Origin: CAWFPR01 sp963817635
GTDB taxonomy: Bacteria > Acidobacteriota > Vicinamibacteria > Vicinamibacterales > 2-12-FULL-66-21
NCBI GenBank assembly: GCA_963817635.1
Contig: CAWFPR010000005.1
Location: 620,001 to 684,000 of the forward strand
Length of the DNA: 64,000 nt
Direction of reading: 5' to 3'
Shown here: positions 47,814 through 55,919 of the stretch, in pieces
How the letters are laid out: each line of letters begins with the position of its first letter
How positions within the stretch are numbered: the first letter of the stretch is position 1
Notes under the pieces: generated by a model
Told to the model about the DNA's origin: nothing
The model's input: only the letters and a program-made list of their open reading frames with translations
Databases searched by the model: none
Translations under genes and position numbers: made by a program

Positions 47814-49280
47814 ATGAGACCATTCCCAACGATCTCTGGCGGGGCGGCAGCGATCGTCCTGCTGGCGCAGGCGGCGGTGGCTCCTCGTTTCGAGCCGACG
47901 CAGCCGGAACTCTTTTCAGCGGGCGGCGCACTGGTCAATGCGGCCGCCGATTTCGACGGCGACGGTGACGTGGATCTCTTCGTGGGCTTCAACGGCGCAC
48001 CGAACCGCCTGTATCGCAACGACGGAGGCGCGTTCGCCAATGTGGCCGAGGAGACCGGCGTGGGCGATCGGCGGCCCACGCGCGCGGCGGCGTGGGGAGA
48101 TTTCGACGCGGATGGCGATCCCGACCTCGTCGTAGGCTTTGCCCCTGGCGATCAGTCGGTGCTGCGGCTCTACCGGAACGACGGCGGCCGCTTCACTGAG
48201 GTCACGGCCGCTGCAGGGCTGGCCGTCGACGGCGGTGCCGTCCGCCAGCTCGCGTGGATCGACGTCGATGCGGACGGCGATCTCGATCTGTTCGTCGGCT
48301 TTCGCGACCGCGCCGACATGCTGTTCCGGAATGCCGCCGGGCGGTTCGCCGACGTCGCCGCGCAGGTCGGCCTCGCGGATACCCGCAAGACGGTGGGCGC
48401 CGTGTGGTTCGACTACGACGAGGACGGCGACCTCGACCTGTATGCGGCACACATGGACGGCGACGCGAACGGCCTCTATCGGAACGACGCCGGCCGCTTC
48501 ACCGACGTTGCCGAGTCCGCCGGGCTGGCCTGGGGCGGCCGCGCGCCGCGCGACGCGGCGAACGGGACCGTGCGCCCGTGTCTGGCCGACGTTGACAACG
48601 ACGGCCGGTTCGACGTTTTCACCGCCAACTACGGCCCGAACGGCCTGTTCCTCAACCGCGGCGGCGGCCACTTCGAAGATGTCTCGGCGCGGTGGGGGAT
48701 TGCGGCGGACTCGCGGTACGACACGTGCGCGTTCGGCGATTTCGACAACGACGGCCGTGTCGATCTCTACGTCAACGGCACCGTTACCGGTGGCCGGAGC
48801 TATCGCGACTATCTGTTCAGCAACACGGGCGCGCGGTTCGAGGACGTCACTCCCGAGTCTGTGCGTGTGCTCGAGGCCGACCACGGCGCGCTCTGGATGG
48901 ATGCCGACAACGACGGCGCCGACGATCTCGCGCTCACGGGTTCGCAGCCGTCCGGCATGCACCTGTTGCTGCGCAACCTGCTGGCGGCCGTCGATTGCCG
49001 CCGTGCGATTCACGTGCGCGTGGTGGACGGCCGCGGGCGGGCCACGCGGGCAGGCGCGGAGATTCGCGTATTCGCGGCGGGGACGAGGCGCCTGCTCGCC
49101 GCGCGCCTGGTCGACTCCGGATCCGGATACAACGCGCAGAGCGACGGACCGATCCACATCGGGTTGCCTGACATGGGCCGCGTCGATGTCGAGGTCACGT
49201 ATCCGGGTGGGGGCCGCCGGCGTGTTGCGCGGGCCCGCGGCGTTGCGCCCGGAGCGGCGCCAACCGTTTCGGTGAAATAA
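47814..49280 (+). CDS. FG-GAP/VCBS repeat protein with ASPIC/UnbV-like C-terminus
   Basis: 488 aa from ATG 47814, the first start after a signal-like leader (RPFPTISGGAAAIVLLAQAA); an upstream reading to 47712 lacks a signal. About seven FG-GAP repeats follow, each with a calcium-binding D-x-D-x-D loop (DFDGDGDVDLFVGF, DFDADGDPDLVVGF, DVDADGDLDLFVGF, DYDEDGDLDLYAAH, DVDNDGRFDVFTAN, DFDNDGRVDLYVNG, DADNDGADDLALTG), forming an integrin-like beta-propeller. The end (IHVRVVDGRGRATRAGAEIR) matches an ASPIC/UnbV domain. These exported proteins bind carbohydrate or protein ligands; the role is not defined. Confidence 0.87.
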   Translation: MRPFPTISGGAAAIVLLAQAAVAPRFEPTQPELFSAGGALVNAAADFDGDGDVDLFVGFNGAPNRLYRNDGGAFANVAEETGVGDRRPTRAAAWGDFDADGDPDLVVGFAPGDQSVLRLYRNDGGRFTEVTAAAGLAVDGGAVRQLAWIDVDADGDLDLFVGFRDRADMLFRNAAGRFADVAAQVGLADTRKTVGAVWFDYDEDGDLDLYAAHMDGDANGLYRNDAGRFTDVAESAGLAWGGRAPRDAANGTVRPCLADVDNDGRFDVFTANYGPNGLFLNRGGGHFEDVSARWGIAADSRYDTCAFGDFDNDGRVDLYVNGTVTGGRSYRDYLFSNTGARFEDVTPESVRVLEADHGALWMDADNDGADDLALTGSQPSGMHLLLRNLLAAVDCRRAIHVRVVDGRGRATRAGAEIRVFAAGTRRLLAARLVDSGSGYNAQSDGPIHIGLPDMGRVDVEVTYPGGGRRRVARARGVAPGAAPTVSVK

Positions 49281-49358
49281 CCCGGGCGGCTCCCGCGGCG
49301 TTACACTAGTCCCGGCGCGAGCCGTCCCGGTCGCGGGACCGGCCGCCAGAGGAGATCC

Positions 49359-52300
49359 ATGCGAATTCATTCAATAGTCGCGCTCGCCGTCCTCGGCATT
49401 TCGTCGCTCCCGGTGGCGCCTCCCGCGCCCCAGACGACGGTAGACCCCTCCTCGGCCATGCACTGGCGAGGAATCGGGCCCACGCGGGCCGGGCGCACCC
49501 GCGCGCTCGCCGGTGTGCCGAGTCAGCCTAACGTCTTCTATGTCGGGTTCGACAATGGCGGGGTCTGGCGTTCCACCGACTATGGCTCCACCTGGCTTCC
49601 GCTGTTCGACGAACAGCCAACCGGATCGATTGGCGCCATCGCGGTGGCGCCATCAGATCCGAACGTGATCTACGTCGGCACGGGGGCGGGCATCATCCGG
49701 CCCGACCTCGCGACCGGCGACGGCGTCTACAAGTCCGTCGACGCCGGCAAGACCTGGAAGCGGCTCGGGCTCGCCGACACACAGATGATCGCGATGATCG
49801 ACGTCTCGCCGCGCGATCCGAACACGCTGTTCGTCGCGGCGCTCGGCCATCCCTATGGCCCCAACGCCGAACGCGGCATCTTCCGATCGACCGACGGCGG
49901 CGCGACGTTCCAGAAGGTCCTCTACAAGGACGAGTACACCAGCGGCGACGACGTTCGCATCGATCCCGGCGACCCGACCATCGTCTATGCCGCGTTGTGG
50001 CAGCAGCAACAGAGCTACGTCGAAGGCGGCGAGTTCGGCGGCACCGGCGGAGGCATCTTCAAGTCCACCGACAGCGGCACGACGTGGAAGGCGCTCACCG
50101 AAGGGCTTCCCGACGTGATCCAGGCGAACCTCGCCATCTCCACGAGCGACCCGCGGACGCTCTATGCCATGGTGGCCGGCTCCGCGGCGGGCGGCGGGCG
50201 TGGCGGTGGCGGCCGGGGCGGCGGGCGCGGAGCGGGCGGCAGCACGGGACTCTACAAAACGACCGATGGCGGCGAGCACTGGGTGCTGGCCGCGCACATG
50301 GACGGCAACACCAGGCAGCCCGACCCCCGTCCGCTGGCACGCATCGGCGGCGGCGACCTCCCGACGGTCACGGTCGATCCCGGCAACCCGAACGTTGTCT
50401 ACAGCTGCTCGGTCGTCATGTGGCGGACGGAGGACGGCGGCCTCACGTGGTCGGCGGTCCGTGGCTCGCCTGGCGGCGACGACTATCAGAAGGCCTGGAT
50501 CAATCCGAACAACACGAACATCATTCTCGCCGTGTCGGATCAGGGCGCGGTCGTGTCGGCCAACCGCGGCGTGAGCTGGAGCAACTGGTACACGCAGCCG
50601 ACCGCCGCGATGTATCACGTGACGACCGACAAGGCGTTTCCGTACAGCGTGTGCGGCGGCCAGCAGGATTCCGGGTCCGCGTGCGTCCAGAGCCGCTCGA
50701 ACGACGGGGAGATCACTTTCCACGACTGGCATCCGGTGAACATCCAGGAATACGGCGAGGCCGCGCCCGATCCGAAAAATCCCGACCTCGTGTACGGAAG
50801 CGCCCGCACGAATGTCTCGCTCTACAACCGCAGGACCGGACAGACGAAGAGCGTCGGTCCGAACCTCACGCAGGCCGGCCCGAACGGCGAAACGTTCAAC
50901 CGCAACGTTCGGACGATGCCGCTCGAATGGTCGCCGGTTGATCCCAACGTCCTCTTCTACACCTCGAACGCCGTGTGGAAGACGGTGGACGGCGGCATCC
51001 ACTGGACGCGGATCAGCGGCGACCTGGCACGTCAGACGTGGGAGGTTCCGGCAAGCGCCGGCAAGTACGCCGAGGGCGTCACGCCGGATCCGCGGGGCAC
51101 GATCACGGCGCTCTCGCCCTCGTCGAAGGACGTCAACATCATCTGGGCCGGCACCGACGACGGCAACATCCAGGTGACGCTGGATGGAGGCCTGAAGTGG
51201 ACCAACGTCACGCCTCCCCAGATCAAGCCCTGGACGCGCATCTTCAATATCGAGGCGGGGCACTTCGACACGCTGACGGCCTACGCCGCCGCGAACACGA
51301 TGCGGATCGACGACTTCAACCCGCACTTCTGGCGCACGCACGACGGCGGCAAGTCGTGGACCGAAATCAACACCGGGATCGCGCCGGGCTGGCCCGCGAA
51401 CTCCATTCGCGAGGACCCGAAGCAGAAGGGGCTGCTCTACGCGGCGACCGACACACAGGTGTGGGTGTCGTACGACGACGGCGACTCCTGGGAATCGCTG
51501 CGGCTCGACATGCCGGCGGTGTCGGTGCGCGACCTCGAGGTGAAGGACGACAGCGCGTGCCTCTGTTCCGATCTGATCGCCGGCACGCACGGACGCGGCT
51601 ACTGGATCCTGGACGACGTCACGCCGCTCAGGCAGGCGGCGGCCGTCCGTGCCGCGGCGGCGGCGGGCAATGCCTATCTCGTCAAGCCCGCGCCGGCGAT
51701 ACGCGTTCGCTTCGGCATGAACGACCCGACGCCGTGGCCGCCCGAACTGCCGGCCGGGGAGAACCCGCCGCAGGGCGCCGTGCTCGACTACTTCCTGGCA
51801 TCGGATGCGACGTCCCCCGTGACGCTCGAGGTGCTCGATGGGACCGGAAAGGTCATCCGGTCGTACTCGAGCGACGATCCGGTGCGTTCGCCGGATCCTG
51901 CGATGGACCCCGTGGCGTACAACAACCTCTGCCAGCAGACGCCCACGGCGCCGGATTGCAACCTGCCGTTCTACTGGCCGGCGGCGCAGATGAACGTGTC
52001 GATGCGCGCGGGGATGCATCGCTTCAGCTGGGACATGAAGTATGAACCGATCCCCGGAGGCGGCGGCCGCGGCGGCAGCGCGGCCGTGCCGCACCGGACG
52101 TATCCGTCGGTCAGCGCGCCCTGGGCGCCGCCGGGCGCCTACACGGTCCGGCTCACCGTCGGCGGCAAGCGTTACACGCAACCGCTGAGCGTGCATCTCG
52201 ATCCGCGCGTCAAGACGTCGGCGATCGCGCTGACGCAGCTGACGACGCTGACCCACGAGATGTACACCGGCGCGCAGTCGGCGCACGCGGCCGCGGAGCA

Positions 52301-52679
52301 GGCCCGCGCGCTGGCGTCGGCGCTCGACGCGGCTGGCGCGGACGCCTCGGCGCTGAAGGCTGAGGTCGCCACGCTGGCACCGCCGGCGCCGGCAGGTGGA
52401 GGCGGCCGCGGCGGCTTCGGGGGGCGCGGGGGCGGAGGGCGTGGCAACACGCCGGCGACGCTCGACAGCGCCAGCGCCGCGATGATGGCCGCCGCGATGT
52501 CGATGCAACAGGCCGAGGCCGCACCGACGGCCCGCGACGTCGAGGCCTGCGCCGCGGCCCGTCGTGAGCACGCGGCGGTCATGCGGGCGTGGACGAAGAT
52601 CACGACCGTCGATTTGCCGGCGTTGAACGCGAAGCGGAAGGCTGCCGGCCAGCCTCCCATTGCGATTCCGAAGGGATGA
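49359..52679 (+). CDS. Exported VPS10/BNR-repeat beta-propeller protein
   Basis: 1106 aa, intact. A signal peptide (SIVALAVLGISSLPVAPPAP) precedes about ten BNR/sortilin-type blades with Asp-box turns (STDYGSTWLP, SVDAGKTWKRL, STDGGATFQK, STDSGTTWKAL, TTDGGEHW, THDGGKSWTEI). A Gly/Arg-rich insert (about residues 275-300) lies in one blade and a second (GGGGRGGFGGRGGGGRG) near 1025. The C-terminus has a FlgD-like region (HRFSWDMKYEPIP) and a helical tail. Relatives are annotated as glycosyl hydrolases but lack proven catalysis; a binding role is equally likely. It follows the FG-GAP gene by 78 bases. Confidence 0.88.
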   Translation: MRIHSIVALAVLGISSLPVAPPAPQTTVDPSSAMHWRGIGPTRAGRTRALAGVPSQPNVFYVGFDNGGVWRSTDYGSTWLPLFDEQPTGSIGAIAVAPSDPNVIYVGTGAGIIRPDLATGDGVYKSVDAGKTWKRLGLADTQMIAMIDVSPRDPNTLFVAALGHPYGPNAERGIFRSTDGGATFQKVLYKDEYTSGDDVRIDPGDPTIVYAALWQQQQSYVEGGEFGGTGGGIFKSTDSGTTWKALTEGLPDVIQANLAISTSDPRTLYAMVAGSAAGGGRGGGGRGGGRGAGGSTGLYKTTDGGEHWVLAAHMDGNTRQPDPRPLARIGGGDLPTVTVDPGNPNVVYSCSVVMWRTEDGGLTWSAVRGSPGGDDYQKAWINPNNTNIILAVSDQGAVVSANRGVSWSNWYTQPTAAMYHVTTDKAFPYSVCGGQQDSGSACVQSRSNDGEITFHDWHPVNIQEYGEAAPDPKNPDLVYGSARTNVSLYNRRTGQTKSVGPNLTQAGPNGETFNRNVRTMPLEWSPVDPNVLFYTSNAVWKTVDGGIHWTRISGDLARQTWEVPASAGKYAEGVTPDPRGTITALSPSSKDVNIIWAGTDDGNIQVTLDGGLKWTNVTPPQIKPWTRIFNIEAGHFDTLTAYAAANTMRIDDFNPHFWRTHDGGKSWTEINTGIAPGWPANSIREDPKQKGLLYAATDTQVWVSYDDGDSWESLRLDMPAVSVRDLEVKDDSACLCSDLIAGTHGRGYWILDDVTPLRQAAAVRAAAAAGNAYLVKPAPAIRVRFGMNDPTPWPPELPAGENPPQGAVLDYFLASDATSPVTLEVLDGTGKVIRSYSSDDPVRSPDPAMDPVAYNNLCQQTPTAPDCNLPFYWPAAQMNVSMRAGMHRFSWDMKYEPIPGGGGRGGSAAVPHRTYPSVSAPWAPPGAYTVRLTVGGKRYTQPLSVHLDPRVKTSAIALTQLTTLTHEMYTGAQSAHAAAEQARALASALDAAGADASALKAEVATLAPPAPAGGGGRGGFGGRGGGGRGNTPATLDSASAAMMAAAMSMQQAEAAPTARDVEACAAARREHAAVMRAWTKITTVDLPALNAKRKAAGQPPIAIPKG

Positions 52680-52689
52680 ACCCGGGGCC

Positions 52690-52728
52690 GGGGTCAGACC
52701 CCGCCTCCCGGGGATGGGGTCAGACCCC
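52690..52728. repeat. Two copies of the palindrome GGGGTCAGACCCC
   Basis: The 13-base palindrome occurs at 52690-52702 and 52716-52728, starting 10 bases past the VPS10/BNR stop. The pair could form alternative hairpins and end transcription, though no T-run follows. It resembles a short dispersed repeat. Confidence 0.7.
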
Positions 52729-52883
52729 GCTGACGGCACCCGGCGACGTGCCGGCACACGGGTAATTTCTACCGCAGCGAGAGCGGACAGATCAGTTCCG
52801 GCATCGGCGCCACGTCACCGATGGCGCAATGCCATCTGCGCCAACCGGATAGGAATCGTCGTTGCAGGGCGGCGAGGCGACAT

Positions 52884-53042
52884 ATGAACATCTGGGCCGT
52901 GGCAGCCGGCGCGCTTACGGTGGCGGCAACGCTTCTCACATGGCGCAGACACCGGCACAACGCATGGCGCGATGTGACCACGCCTTCGGTAAGCGACCAG
53001 TGGCTGTCCGAGCGGAACAGCCGTCAGGACGAATCGCAGTGA
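52884..53042 (+). CDS. Small single-helix membrane protein
   Basis: 52 aa from ATG 52884. One membrane helix (NIWAVAAGALTVAATLLTWR) is followed by a charged tail (HRHNAWRDVTTPSVSDQW, then LSERNSRQDESQ). GGCGAGGCGA upstream could serve as ribosome site. The stop overlaps the GTG of the HTH gene by 4 bases, which supports real translation and a joint role. No family is recognised. Confidence 0.5.
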   Translation: MNIWAVAAGALTVAATLLTWRRHRHNAWRDVTTPSVSDQWLSERNSRQDESQ

Positions 53043-53645
53043 CATCCCGCCAGGCATTCGGAGAAAGCCTTCGCCGCGAGCGCGAACGTCGCGGCGTCTC
53101 CCTCCAGTCGGTCGCCGACGCCACGAAGATCGGCGTCTCCCTCCTCGCTGCGCTCGAGCGTGGCGACTGTTCCCGCTGGCCAGGCGGCATCTACAACCGG
53201 GCGTACGTCCGGCGTGTACGCGACGGCCACCGGACTCGATCCGGCCGATGTGGCGGCCCGTTTTGTCGAATGCTTTTCAGAAGGCGTGGACGGCAGCGCA
53301 CCGCCCGGCGCGCACCGGGCCCGACCCGACGCCGCCCGGCACGAACTGCGGCTGACACTCGCGGAAGAGCCCTCGAATCGCTGGAGTCTCGCGCTCGGAC
53401 GCCTCCGCAGCGTGGCGACCGACGTCGTGGTGGTGCTGACCGCGGCCGCCGGGCTCACGGTGGTCCTTCACGTCGATTTCTGGATGGCGGCGGCCGCCGC
53501 GAGCTTCGCCTGCCAGGCCGTCGTCACCGCCGGCGCTGGCCGGTCCGTCACCGCACTGGTCCTCGAGCTGTTCCGCAGCTCAGCGGCGACTCACCTCGCC
53601 CCGGACGAATCCCCCAGCGATACGCTCGCCCCCGGATCGGCCTGA
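53039..53645 (+). CDS. RodZ-like HTH membrane protein (one frameshift)
   Basis: About 201 aa from GTG 53039. The N-terminal HTH_25 domain is clear: TSRQAFGESLRRERERRGVS, then LQSVADATKIGVSLLAALER and GGIYNRAYVR, the RodZ-type pattern. Near 53210 the frame slips and continues ATATGLDPADVAARFVECFS, a linker and two hydrophobic segments (VATDVVVVLTAAAGLTVVLH and FWMAAAAASFACQAVVTAGA). In RodZ this fold links MreB to the membrane; the short, two-helix end here differs, so it may be another membrane-bound regulator. Confidence 0.68.
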
Positions 53646-53734
53646 CCGCATCCGTCCTCATCCGTCACTCGAGCGTCACTCGAGCGCGCGACGTCGCTGG
53701 ACTCGCCCGGGCGCCCAAAGGTCAGACGAGGGGA

Positions 53735-54643
53735 TCACCGAGTCAGCTGGAACACCTGGACCCTGCTGTTGTCCCGGTCGGCGATGAACACCTCGTCCTT
53801 GTCGTTGATGCACATCTGCGAAGGGTGATTGAGCAGGCCTTCGGTCCATCCCATCGTGAGCTGCCGCGACAGGAACGTCCCATCCTGTCCGAAGGCGACG
53901 ATGCTGCTGCCGTTGCCCTCGACAACGTAGATGGTTCCCTTGCTGGCGACAACGGAGGTCGGCAGGGTTGACAGAAACTGCGTGAGGTCTCCGCCGACCG
54001 GGGTGAAGGCATTGGCATCTTTCGCGGCCGAGAACAACCTGCGTCCGATCGCATCCAGGAGGATGATGTTTCCCGCCGGATCGATGGCGAGGTCCGAGCC
54101 GGACGCTGACTCATCCGGCAGCGGCAGCGCTCGCTGGAACTGCGCCTGGGCATTCAGCACCAGGACGCGCGCCGAGAACACGTCGAGCACGTACAGGTTG
54201 TCCGCCGCGTCGATCGCGAAATCCTTCGGCACGATAGTGGACGGAGGTGGAACTCCGTCGAACGAGAGCACCTCTTTGAACGCCCCGTCGGCGCCGAGGT
54301 GAACGATCCGACGCTGACGTTCGTCGAGCGCGTAGATCTCCCCCTTCGAATTCAGCCGGATCCTGGACGGCGTCGTCAGTTGCGGGAGCCGGATTTCGGT
54401 GCCATCGATCACCGTCCTGTCCCGGAGTGTGAAGCGAAGCAGGCGGTCGTTGCCCGTGTCGCCGACGATGAACTGGCCGTTGGCGCCGCACGCGACCCCC
54501 TCCGGCAGGTTGAGCCCGGCACCGGCGCCGTCGAAGTAGACCGACAACAGATGCCTGAGTCTTCCGGCGTCGGCGGCCGACAGCCCCAGCTGCCCGACGA
54601 GGAGGCCGGCGACAACGAGACCGGCACATGAAACCCGCTTCAT
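53735..54643 (-). CDS. NHL-repeat secreted beta-propeller
   Basis: 302 aa. A signal peptide (CAGLVVAGLLVGQLGLSAAD) precedes about six NHL units, including LNLPEGVACGANGQFIVGDT, DFAIDAADNLYVLDVFSARV, DLAIDPAGNIILLDAIGRRL and SQMCINDKDEVFIADRDNSR. NHL propellers bind proteins or nucleotides and are exported in many electron-transfer loci. It is the last gene of the cytochrome operon, 4 bases after the 16-heme gene, and so may help assemble or dock the cytochromes. Confidence 0.86.
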   Translation of the reverse strand: MKRVSCAGLVVAGLLVGQLGLSAADAGRLRHLLSVYFDGAGAGLNLPEGVACGANGQFIVGDTGNDRLLRFTLRDRTVIDGTEIRLPQLTTPSRIRLNSKGEIYALDERQRRIVHLGADGAFKEVLSFDGVPPPSTIVPKDFAIDAADNLYVLDVFSARVLVLNAQAQFQRALPLPDESASGSDLAIDPAGNIILLDAIGRRLFSAAKDANAFTPVGGDLTQFLSTLPTSVVASKGTIYVVEGNGSSIVAFGQDGTFLSRQLTMGWTEGLLNHPSQMCINDKDEVFIADRDNSRVQVFQLTR

Positions 54644-54647
54644 CGAC

Positions 54648-55919
54648 TCACCTCATGAACTTCTTGTGGCACTGCGTGCAGAGTTCCACGTTGGTCTCAG
54701 CCAGGAGCATCCACTTGAACTCGGTGCCATGTCCCTTGTGGCAGCTCAGGCAGTCGACCCGCAGGTTCTTGTTCCTCGGGTCGATGGCCTTGTCGCCGAG
54801 CGGGTGGGCCGAATGCGCCGAGTAGTCGTGGCACGTCGTGCACAGCGCGACGACCGACGGCTGGTCGAGGAGGTACACGGTTTCCGAAGAGTGCGGGGAA
54901 TGGCACGCGACGCACATTCCACCCTCGACGGGCGCGTGCTTCACAGGAGTCGCATCCATCCGCTTGATGGCGTTGGCGTGGCAGCGGCCGCACAGCGCTG
55001 CCGTATCCGCCTTGAGCAGCTTGGGCTGCTTCGAGGCGTGCGGGTTGTGGCAGTTGACGCACCCCTTCTTGTCGGCCACCGGCCAGTGCAGCCGCTGCTT
55101 GGACATCATGGCGTTCACCGCGTCACTGTGGCATCCCTTGCAGAGCTCGTAGCCCGGCCGCTTGGTCGCGAAGGGCACCGCCGAATCAGGTCCCACGTGG
55201 CACTGGTTGCAGCCGCCATTGCGCAGCGGCATATGCACGTCGTTCAACAGGAGCGCCGGCTGATCCGAGCCATGGGGATCGTGGCAGGACGTGCACGACG
55301 CCTTGCCGACCGGGTACTTCATGTGCCGTGTCACGAACGCGGGCGCGTCGGGCTTGTGGCACGTCACGCAGAGCCCGGGCACCGCGTCCTTCAGGAGCCG
55401 GACAGAACGGTCGGAGGCATGCGGCCCGTGGCAGGTCAGGCACCCCTGCTCGACGGGACTGTGCTTGAACTTCGCGTTCTTGATGGCCTCCCCGAGTTCC
55501 TTGTGGCAGCCGACGCACAACTCGTTGCCCTTTGCCAGCAGGTTTGCGGCATTGTTGCTGGCGTGCGGATCGTGGCACTTCTGGCAGTCACCGTCGGCGA
55601 CCACCTTGTGGGTGCTCTTCGCGTTCGGGGGAATCATGCTGTCGTGGCATCTGGCGCAAATCTCGCGCGGGTCGGCTGACAGCAGCTTGCTGTGAGACGA
55701 GACGTGCGGATCGTGGCACCCCGAACACTCGCCCGTCCGGACCGGTGTATGTACGAACCGGTTCTTCAGCTTCTCTTCGAAGTTCGTGTGGCACGCCAGG
55801 CAGAGCTTCTTCTGGTCCGTCTCTTTCAGGCGGTAGGGATTCTGCTGGCTGCGCGCCACTGTCGCGGCCGACAGCAGGACGACCAGCGAAACGCCGACGA
55901 TCGTCAGACGCGGCGTCAT
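54648..55919 (-). CDS. 16-heme paired-CXXCH cytochrome c
   Basis: 423 aa from ATG 55919, which overlaps the stop of the 26-heme gene by 4 bases. A signal peptide (TIVGVSLVVLLSAATVARSQ) is followed by 16 CXXCH heme-binding motifs, many extended to CHxPH (CHDPHVSS, CHDPHASN, CHGPHASD, CHDPHGSD, CHNPHASK, CHSPHSSE), the doubled-CXXCH pattern. Histidine-rich spacing suggests bis-His hemes. It is probably periplasmic or extracellular and passes electrons along a heme chain. Confidence 0.94.
   Translation of the reverse strand: MTPRLTIVGVSLVVLLSAATVARSQQNPYRLKETDQKKLCLACHTNFEEKLKNRFVHTPVRTGECSGCHDPHVSSHSKLLSADPREICARCHDSMIPPNAKSTHKVVADGDCQKCHDPHASNNAANLLAKGNELCVGCHKELGEAIKNAKFKHSPVEQGCLTCHGPHASDRSVRLLKDAVPGLCVTCHKPDAPAFVTRHMKYPVGKASCTSCHDPHGSDQPALLLNDVHMPLRNGGCNQCHVGPDSAVPFATKRPGYELCKGCHSDAVNAMMSKQRLHWPVADKKGCVNCHNPHASKQPKLLKADTAALCGRCHANAIKRMDATPVKHAPVEGGMCVACHSPHSSETVYLLDQPSVVALCTTCHDYSAHSAHPLGDKAIDPRNKNLRVDCLSCHKGHGTEFKWMLLAETNVELCTQCHKKFMR

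Noticed and set aside
49653..52757. A 1034-codon open frame opposite the VPS10/BNR gene
   Set aside because: Arg-rich shadow of the GC-rich plus-strand gene, with no domain and no ribosome site.
53663..53684. Tandem CGTCACTCGAG pair after the HTH gene
   Set aside because: Only two short copies without hairpin potential beyond CTCGAG; too little to call a functional element.
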